A stretch of DNA of 64,000 nt, from the NCBI GenBank assembly GCA_045599325.1, contig JAZRVT010000005.1, positions 1 through 64,000 of the forward strand, read 5' to 3'. Made by a program: the position numbers and the translations under genes. Of this stretch, positions 58,790-64,000 are shown one piece after another (position 1 is the stretch's first letter; every line of letters begins with the position of its first letter). The notes below the pieces were generated by a model. That model made no database searches. It was not told where the DNA came from and saw nothing but the letters and a program-made list of their open reading frames with translations. This DNA comes from Cacconaster sp045599325 (GTDB lineage Bacteria; Bacteroidota; Bacteroidia; Bacteroidales; UBA932).

Positions 58790-60501
58790 CACTTGAACTC
58801 CTCGCGCCTGCGAGGACATCAGCAATCGGCATCGCGGCGATAGACTGCGGTGCCGATGCCGTTTATATCGCAGGCCCGGAATTCGGTGCACGCGCAGCGG
58901 CCGGCAACTCCGTGGAGGAGATTGCCGGGCTCTGCCGCTATGCGCATATCTACGACGCAAGTATATATGCGGTAGTCAACACTCTTGTTAAGGACTCCGA
59001 GCGCAAGGCAGCGGTGGAGATGATGTGGCAGCTTCACGATGCCGGCATCGATGCCTTTATTGTACAGGACCTTTCGCTGCTGGAAGAGAATCTCCCGCCA
59101 GTCAGACTCTTCGCCTCCACACAGACAGTGGTCAGGACTCCGGAACGGGCGCGCTTCCTCTCCGGTCTCGGATTCGAAAGGATAATAGTCGAACGGCAGC
59201 TCTCCGCATCGCAGATCAAAGCCATCGCCGACGCCGCCGGCTGCGACATCGAAGCCTTTGTCCACGGAGCTCTCTGTACAGGTTACAGCGGGGAGTGCTA
59301 TCTGAGCCAGTATCTGGCCGGCAGAAGCGCCAACCGCGGCCGCTGCGCGCAGGCCTGCAGAAGCAGGTATGACGTTGTGGACGCCGACGGCAGGGTGCTG
59401 CTCCGCGACAGGCCGATACTCTCGATGAAGGACCTGAGACTCGACAGCCGCATAGAGCAGCTCGTCGGGAGCGGAGTGACATCTTTCAAGATAGAGGGCA
59501 GGCTCAAGAACGCTTCTTATGTCAAGAACATCGTCCGCCACTACAGCGACACCCTCAACGCTTTCATCGGCAGTCACGAAGGATACTGCAGGGCCTCCAG
59601 CGGCAGACCCGAGGGCGGGTTCAGGCCCGATCCGGACCTGACCTTCAACAGAGGATACACCGAAGCCTTCATCGACGGACAGCGCGGGAAATGGAACAGC
59701 CTTGATGCCGCACGCTCGCTCGGCGAACCAGCCGGCACGGTGAAAGAGGTCAGAGGCAACGTCATCACCATCGACGGCGGCAAGTGTCTCAGCAACGGTG
59801 ACGGGCTCGCTTTCGTGTCGAGGAGCGACGAGGTCTCGGGAATGCGTGCCGAGACGGCAGAAGGAGCCAGAATAACCGTAAAGGACGCCTCCGGGATATC
59901 CCAGGGGATGAAGGTCTACCGCACATTCAACATAGCATTTGAACGCGAGCTCGAGAAGAATATGCCCCGCCGCGTGATTGACGCATCGGTGTGCTGCCGC
60001 TCAGAGAATGGGGTGACAGCCTTCAGGGCAGAAGCGGCAGGCCGCAGCGCCGTCGTAGAATTCGATGATACAGCCCCTGAAGCCGGGAACAGAGAAAGAG
60101 CGCTCGACACCATCCGCAACCAGATGGGAAAAAGCGCAGGGCCTTATCTCTTCAGGTTCACCGGCATCGAGACTGACACAGTCAGATTCTACCAGGCTTC
60201 ATTCCTCAACTCCATCAGACGTTCGCTGGCAGAGAAACTGCAGGAGGCAGTGCCGGTCTCTGCGGCTCCGGCTGCCAAAACACCTGTCCGTCAGTGCGGA
60301 GCAGGCTCCGGAAACATATCTGTCCTCGAAGTCCCGGAACAGCTGATGAGGTCAAAATACTGCGTGAAGTGGGAAATGGGAATCTGCCCGAAACTCAGAC
60401 TCGGCAAACCGGTACGCGAACCTCTCTTCATTGTCAATCAAAACCATAAGTTACGGCTCCATTTCGATTGCAAGAATTGCGAAATGGTTGTAACTTTGTG
60501 A
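58780..60501 (+). CDS. Peptidase U32 family protein
   Basis: A 573-residue protein with the U32 signature EAFVHGALCTGYSGECYLS (about 155-173), a downstream CAQACRSRYDV and a C-terminal region with KYCVKWEMGICPK. Some U32 members are linked to collagen degradation; others, such as RlhA, are needed for hydroxylation of 23S rRNA C2501. The cysteine set and absence of a signal peptide fit the latter, cytosolic type better. The ATG at 58780 overlaps the end of the TPR gene. Its stop TGA lies immediately after the -7 box of the next gene. Confidence 0.85.
   Translation: MPVALELLAPARTSAIGIAAIDCGADAVYIAGPEFGARAAAGNSVEEIAGLCRYAHIYDASIYAVVNTLVKDSERKAAVEMMWQLHDAGIDAFIVQDLSLLEENLPPVRLFASTQTVVRTPERARFLSGLGFERIIVERQLSASQIKAIADAAGCDIEAFVHGALCTGYSGECYLSQYLAGRSANRGRCAQACRSRYDVVDADGRVLLRDRPILSMKDLRLDSRIEQLVGSGVTSFKIEGRLKNASYVKNIVRHYSDTLNAFIGSHEGYCRASSGRPEGGFRPDPDLTFNRGYTEAFIDGQRGKWNSLDAARSLGEPAGTVKEVRGNVITIDGGKCLSNGDGLAFVSRSDEVSGMRAETAEGARITVKDASGISQGMKVYRTFNIAFERELEKNMPRRVIDASVCCRSENGVTAFRAEAAGRSAVVEFDDTAPEAGNRERALDTIRNQMGKSAGPYLFRFTGIETDTVRFYQASFLNSIRRSLAEKLQEAVPVSAAPAAKTPVRQCGAGSGNISVLEVPEQLMRSKYCVKWEMGICPKLRLGKPVREPLFIVNQNHKLRLHFDCKNCEMVVTL
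60491..60498 (+). promoter_or_regulatory. -7 box TAACTTTG, leaderless position, inside the end of the U32 gene
   Basis: Exact consensus within the last codons of the U32 gene. The following gene starts at 60507, eight bases on, so its mRNA may begin at or near the U32 stop codon and start codon. Confidence 0.5.
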
Positions 60502-60506
60502 GGATT

Positions 60507-61553
60507 ATGCGCTTTGCTGAAATCATAGGGAACAGCGCCCTCAAGGAGTCGCTCGCGAAGACGGTGGAAGCCGGCCGTCTGGGCCACGCCATCCTCATCA
60601 GCGAGGGCGAGTGCGGCGGCGGATTCGCCTTCGCGACCGCCCTTGCGCAGTATGTCAACTGCAGCAACCCTTCTGAAGGCGACTCCTGCGGAGTCTGCCC
60701 GTCCTGCCACAAGTATCAGAAACTGATACATCCGGACCTGCACTTCGCATTCCCCGTAAGCTCCAGCTCAAAGCTCAGCGAATCTGAAAACAAGAAGCCT
60801 GTCTCTGACTACTTTATGAAAGATTTCAGGGAACTGGCCCTTGCAAAGCCCAATTTCACGGAAACGGAACTGTATGATGCGCTCGGAATCGAGAGCAAGA
60901 GTTCCAGCATCTCTGTGGCTGAGGCCAGGCGCATATTCGAGAAACTCTCGCTTATGGCGGCAGAGGCTCCGTACAAGACTATGGTCATCTATCTCCCTGA
61001 GAAGATGAATGCCGATGCGGCCAACAAACTGCTCAAACTGCTGGAAGAACCGCCTGCAGGGACGCTCTTCCTGCTTGTCTCACAAAACCCTGAGCGCCTG
61101 CTCCAGACCATCCGGTCCCGCTGCCAGCCTGTGACAGTGAAGCCTCTCTCAAGAGAGGAGAGAGTGGCGGCCGCCCTGCCCGGGTCCGACAATCCTGAGA
61201 TGAGGGAGATACTGGTCACCATTCTGGAAGCCGGCCTTTCGAAAAAGCTTATAGACACATTCCCGCAGTGGGAGATGCTCGCAGAGTTCGGACGCGAAAA
61301 ACAGCGCAGCTTCTGCCTCTACTGCGAATCATTCATACGAAAGTTATTCCTCGTTGCAAACGGTATGGAACAGATTGCGGACCTCGCCCCCGGCGAAGAG
61401 GCGCGGGTACGCGACCTGGCATCCAGAATCAGACCGGACTTCTACGAGAAGGCCGTGGCCTGCTTCGAGAACGCGCTGACAGCGATTGCCAGCAACGTCA
61501 ACTCGAAACTCACTTTCTGCGACCTATGCAACAGGCTCTTCTTAATTCTATAG
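60507..61553 (+). CDS. DNA polymerase III delta-prime-like clamp-loader subunit
   Basis: A 348-residue AAA+ protein. The N terminus MRFAEIIGNSALKESLAK, a Cys4 zinc module (CSNPSEGDSCGVCPSC) and LPEKMNADAANKLLKLLEEP with the arginine/sensor region SRCQPVTVKPLSREE identify the DnaX/HolB family. The normal Walker A (GxxGxGK) is replaced by EGECGGGFAF with no lysine, so it should not hydrolyse ATP, as in delta-prime of E. coli. It is followed four bases later by ricT. Confidence 0.85.
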   Translation: MRFAEIIGNSALKESLAKTVEAGRLGHAILISEGECGGGFAFATALAQYVNCSNPSEGDSCGVCPSCHKYQKLIHPDLHFAFPVSSSSKLSESENKKPVSDYFMKDFRELALAKPNFTETELYDALGIESKSSSISVAEARRIFEKLSLMAAEAPYKTMVIYLPEKMNADAANKLLKLLEEPPAGTLFLLVSQNPERLLQTIRSRCQPVTVKPLSREERVAAALPGSDNPEMREILVTILEAGLSKKLIDTFPQWEMLAEFGREKQRSFCLYCESFIRKLFLVANGMEQIADLAPGEEARVRDLASRIRPDFYEKAVACFENALTAIASNVNSKLTFCDLCNRLFLIL

Positions 61554-61557
61554 ACAT

Positions 61558-62973
61558 ATGGAACTCAAAGAAACCAGTACGACTGTTTACGACTGTTCGA
61601 GAGGATGCGAAGTAGAACGCACCCCCCAGTCGGAACTCCATATCAAATACAACCCGAAGTGCTGCAAACTGGCAGACTTCGACTGGATGGAGGGAATCTC
61701 CCAACGCGAGTGGAACGACATCTATGAGGTGAGGTTCAAGAACACACGCAAGCTCTTCTTCAAGAACACCTCGGGTCAGATCATCAAGAAAGGCGACCTG
61801 GTAGTCGTGGAGGCTCAGAACGGCCACGATGTGGGCATCGTTACAATGGAGGGGCCTGTCGTCATACACCAGATGGCGAGGCGCAGGCTCGACCCGGCAA
61901 CCTACGAATACCGCAAGATCTACCGGAAAGCGAAGATTCTCGACATCGAGCGCTGGCAAGAAGCCATCGCACGTGAGCACAGCACGATGATCCGCTCACG
62001 CCAGCTGGCTGCGCGGCTAGGCCTCGATATGAAGATCGGTGACGTGGAGTTTCAGGGCGACGGCTCAAAGGCGATTTTCTATTATATCGCAGACGAGAGA
62101 GTCGACTTCCGCCAGCTGATCAAGGATTTCGCAGAGGAGTTCCACATCAGGGTAGAGATGAAGCAGATCGGTGCCAGGCAGGAAGCAGGTCTCATCGGTG
62201 GTATCGGAGTATGCGGACGCGCGCTATGCTGCTCGAAATATATGTCTGACTTCCAGTCCATCACAACTCAGGCCGCCCGCTGTCAGGACCTCTCACTCAA
62301 TCCTCAGAAACTTGCTGGCCAGTGCAGCAAGCTCAAATGCTGCATCAACTACGAGGCCTCCGTCTATATCGACGCACAGAAGAATCTTCCTGAACTCCGC
62401 GGCCCTATAGAGCTTGAGGACGGTCTGGCATATCTCGCAAAGACAGACATACTCCGCAATCTTATGTACTTCACCTACGAGCAGGGCAGTATGAACAACC
62501 TCTATGCTCTTTCAGGGGAAAAGGTCAAGGAGATTATAGCAGCCAACAGAAAGGGAATCAAGCCCGCATCGCTCCAGCAGACCTATGAGGGCTTCCGTGA
62601 GAAAGAGGCTGAACCTCAATTCATAAGCGCAGTCGGCGATGACAGCATCTCCCGCTTCGACGATAAAGGCCGCAAGAAGAACGGCCAGGGCCGCAACCAC
62701 AGGCACGGCCACGGACGGGGCGACCGCGAATGTCAGAAGCCTGCTGAAGGGGCACAGAAACCAGCAGAGGGGCAGGGCCGGCAGAGGCCTGAAGGCGAGC
62801 GCAGAAGACCGGACGGGGAGCACAAGAGACCTGACGGGGAGCACAAAAGACCTGAAGGCGAACGCAGAAGACCGGACGGCAACCGCAGGCATCAGAGCAA
62901 CAGGCCGAAAGGCAACGGGAATGGCAGCGAAAACGGTCAGAGCCACAGGAAAAACGATGAGAACAAGCAGTAA
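61558..62973 (+). CDS. ricT: PSP1/RicT-family protein with repetitive basic C-terminal tail
   Basis: A 471-residue protein. The PSP1 domain (about 60-300) has VFRY-like KNGHDVG region, CGRALCCSKYMSDF and KLAGQCSKLKCCINYEASVY, cysteines that bind iron-sulfur clusters in the B. subtilis RicAFT complex involved in RNA processing. After about residue 355 the chain becomes Arg/Gly/Glu/Pro-rich and ends in five heptads of the type PEGERRR / PDGEHKR. The tail is probably disordered and could bind RNA. It overlaps gldH by 17 bases, an arrangement I know from other Bacteroidetes. Confidence 0.88.
   Translation: MELKETSTTVYDCSRGCEVERTPQSELHIKYNPKCCKLADFDWMEGISQREWNDIYEVRFKNTRKLFFKNTSGQIIKKGDLVVVEAQNGHDVGIVTMEGPVVIHQMARRRLDPATYEYRKIYRKAKILDIERWQEAIAREHSTMIRSRQLAARLGLDMKIGDVEFQGDGSKAIFYYIADERVDFRQLIKDFAEEFHIRVEMKQIGARQEAGLIGGIGVCGRALCCSKYMSDFQSITTQAARCQDLSLNPQKLAGQCSKLKCCINYEASVYIDAQKNLPELRGPIELEDGLAYLAKTDILRNLMYFTYEQGSMNNLYALSGEKVKEIIAANRKGIKPASLQQTYEGFREKEAEPQFISAVGDDSISRFDDKGRKKNGQGRNHRHGHGRGDRECQKPAEGAQKPAEGQGRQRPEGERRRPDGEHKRPDGEHKRPEGERRRPDGNRRHQSNRPKGNGNGSENGQSHRKNDENKQ
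62788..62892 (+). repeat. Five 21-bp coding tandem repeats in the RicT tail
   Basis: The heptads PEGERRR, PDGEHKR, PDGEHKR, PEGERRR and PDGNRRH are encoded by near-identical 21-bp units. Copies 2 and 3 are almost identical in DNA, indicating recent or ongoing expansion by slippage. Confidence 0.8.
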
Positions 62974-63430
62974 GGCCATACTGCTGGCAGCACTCCTGCT
63001 GAGTGCCGTTGCCTGCAGCAAGCCCACAGACGGCTTCGGCTTTGTCACCACAAACGAGGCGCAGAAAGACGGAGGGATGTTCCGCTTCAAGGCCAGAATG
63101 GATGACGCCGCTCTCACCTGGTCCACTTCCGTGGCAATCCGCTATAACCCTCATATCCTTAAAAGCAGGGCTATCGACCTCGACATCCACGTCACGTCCC
63201 CTGCCGGCGAACACCATATCGAACGGGTCACCTTCCCCCTCTATGATATCCCTGACCTTGTGGAGGCAAAGGGAAGCGCCACGACAGCACGCGACATCGA
63301 ATGGCCTTACCGCAGAAACATAACCATCGGCGAAGATGAGGCCGGAATCTGGAAAATAGACATCCAGCCCGTGAACGACTCTGTGCTCAACGCCGTCTAC
63401 GGACTGGGTTTTTCTTTCAAGGGAGAATGA
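62957..63430 (+). CDS. gldH: Gliding motility lipoprotein GldH
   Basis: A 157-residue lipoprotein (lipobox SAVAC, about residue 19). The mature part has NEAQKDGGMFRF and IEWPYRRNITIGEDEAGIW typical of GldH, which is required for gliding in Flavobacterium and is widespread in non-gliding Bacteroidales too. Its ATG lies 17 bases inside ricT. The trmB gene begins one base after its stop. Frames extending upstream through ricT are not real. Confidence 0.88.
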   Translation: MRTSSKAILLAALLLSAVACSKPTDGFGFVTTNEAQKDGGMFRFKARMDDAALTWSTSVAIRYNPHILKSRAIDLDIHVTSPAGEHHIERVTFPLYDIPDLVEAKGSATTARDIEWPYRRNITIGEDEAGIWKIDIQPVNDSVLNAVYGLGFSFKGE

Positions 63431-63431
63431 T

Positions 63432-64000
63432 ATGGGAAAAGGTAAACTGAAGAAATTCCGCGAGAACGAGACATTCAAATGCCTCGTTCAGCCCACCACA
63501 GATGAGGTGCTCCGCTGCGACCATCCTCTCAAGGGAGCCTGGGGCCGCGATATGTTCGGAAACGGCAACCCTATCGTCCTCGAACTGGGCTGCGGCAAGG
63601 GAGAATACACGGTGGCGCTCGCCGAGCGTTATCCGGACAAGAATTTCATAGGTATCGACATCAAGGGCGCAAGGCTTTGGAAAGGTGCGAAATACGCTAC
63701 TGTGAACAACCTGCAGAACGTGGCCTTCCTGCGCACCAGAGTTGAATTCATCGAATCCCTGTTCGCAGCAGGAGAGGTCTCGGAAATATGGATCACTTTC
63801 GCAGACCCGCAGGAACGCAAGCCGAAGAAACGTCTCACCCACCCTCTCTTCCTCGAACGCTACAGAAAGTTCCTCGCCCCCGGAGGAATCGTGCATCTGA
63901 AGACTGACAGCCGGCTGCTCCACTATTTCACCCTCGAGACAGCGAAGGCGAATTCACTGGAGGTGATTGAGCATAACGATGATATCTATGGCAGCGGGAG
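63432..64000 (+). CDS. trmB: tRNA (guanine-N7-)-methyltransferase TrmB, cut by window end
   Basis: At least 189 codons are open to the end of the window. The protein begins MGKGKLKKFRENETFKCL and shows the SAM loop VLELGCGKGEY, IGIDIKGARLWKGA and the TrmB motif FADPQERKPKKRLTHP. The enzyme methylates G46 of tRNA. The 3-prime end lies beyond the window. It starts one base after gldH. Confidence 0.92.
   Translation, partial: MGKGKLKKFRENETFKCLVQPTTDEVLRCDHPLKGAWGRDMFGNGNPIVLELGCGKGEYTVALAERYPDKNFIGIDIKGARLWKGAKYATVNNLQNVAFLRTRVEFIESLFAAGEVSEIWITFADPQERKPKKRLTHPLFLERYRKFLAPGGIVHLKTDSRLLHYFTLETAKANSLEVIEHNDDIYGSG

Noticed and set aside
1..64000. tRNA, rRNA, CRISPR, insertion sequence or prophage features
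   Set aside because: All gaps between genes are short except 37865-38411, and none holds a cloverleaf, regular spaced repeat array or transposase/integrase-like gene.

Overview
The window comes from a Bacteroidales chromosome, probably an anaerobic, gut-type member with fairly high G+C for the order. Evidence: a SusC/SusD pair with FecR anti-sigma and ECF sigma factors, the gliding lipoprotein GldH next to RicT, an OMP_b-brl_3-type TonB-linked protein, DUF3109, a fused DAHP synthase-chorismate mutase, and promoters carrying the Bacteroidetes -7 box TAnnTTTG. No genus is claimed. I found no rRNA, tRNA, CRISPR array, insertion sequence or prophage.

Layout. 1-7.1 kb: a TPR lipoprotein with a C-terminal helix-turn-helix, two exported hydrolases (class I glutamine amidotransferase-like and serine beta-lactamase-like), an amino-acid symporter and RadA. 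7.0-11.3 kb (minus): PBP1A, Ddl and PrmC. 11.4-15 kb: TopA, an Lrp-type regulator and IspD. 15-20.6 kb: the cell-shape operon mreB-mreC-mreD-PBP2-rodA. 20.7-31.9 kb: GcvP, a small outer-membrane protein, ComF-like PRTase, acyltransferase, SmpB, MiaA, SGNH esterase, L,D-transpeptidase-fold lipoprotein, an unknown protein, lactonase-like propeller and Pgk. 32-36.7 kb: an rRNA-methyltransferase-like protein, Lgt and a large TonB-dependent-receptor-like barrel. 36.7-38.4 kb: an SPFH protein with a 54-residue Arc-like protein, then a repeat-rich 547-base intergenic region. 38.4-44.9 kb: an exported protein, DAHP synthase-chorismate mutase, Frr, PyrH, an isolated succinate dehydrogenase/fumarate reductase cytochrome b, HemW and two membrane proteins of unknown function.

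44.96-57.12 kb is the accessory part. An ECF sigma factor faces a seven-gene leftward series: FecR, SusC (with STN domain), SusD, an exported S9-like alpha/beta hydrolase, a GlpA/LhgO-like FAD enzyme with a BFD-type Cys cluster, a second FAD enzyme with DUF1667 fused at its C terminus, and PepD. Its base composition is visibly lower in G+C. It looks like an inducible uptake-and-oxidation system for a peptide-like or hydroxy/imino-acid substrate; the substrate is unknown and this is the best candidate for an undescribed system.

57.2-64 kb returns to housekeeping: DUF3109, an exported TPR protein, a U32 peptidase, a DNA polymerase III delta-prime-like protein, RicT with a heptad-repeat tail, GldH and a TrmB cut by the window end.

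A window-wide regulatory pattern stands out. In nine genes the -7 box ends only 4 to 8 bases before the start codon, implying leaderless or nearly leaderless mRNAs. Other genes have gaps of 16 bases or more. Most divergent gene pairs have two -7 boxes facing each other, in two cases only 2-3 bases apart.
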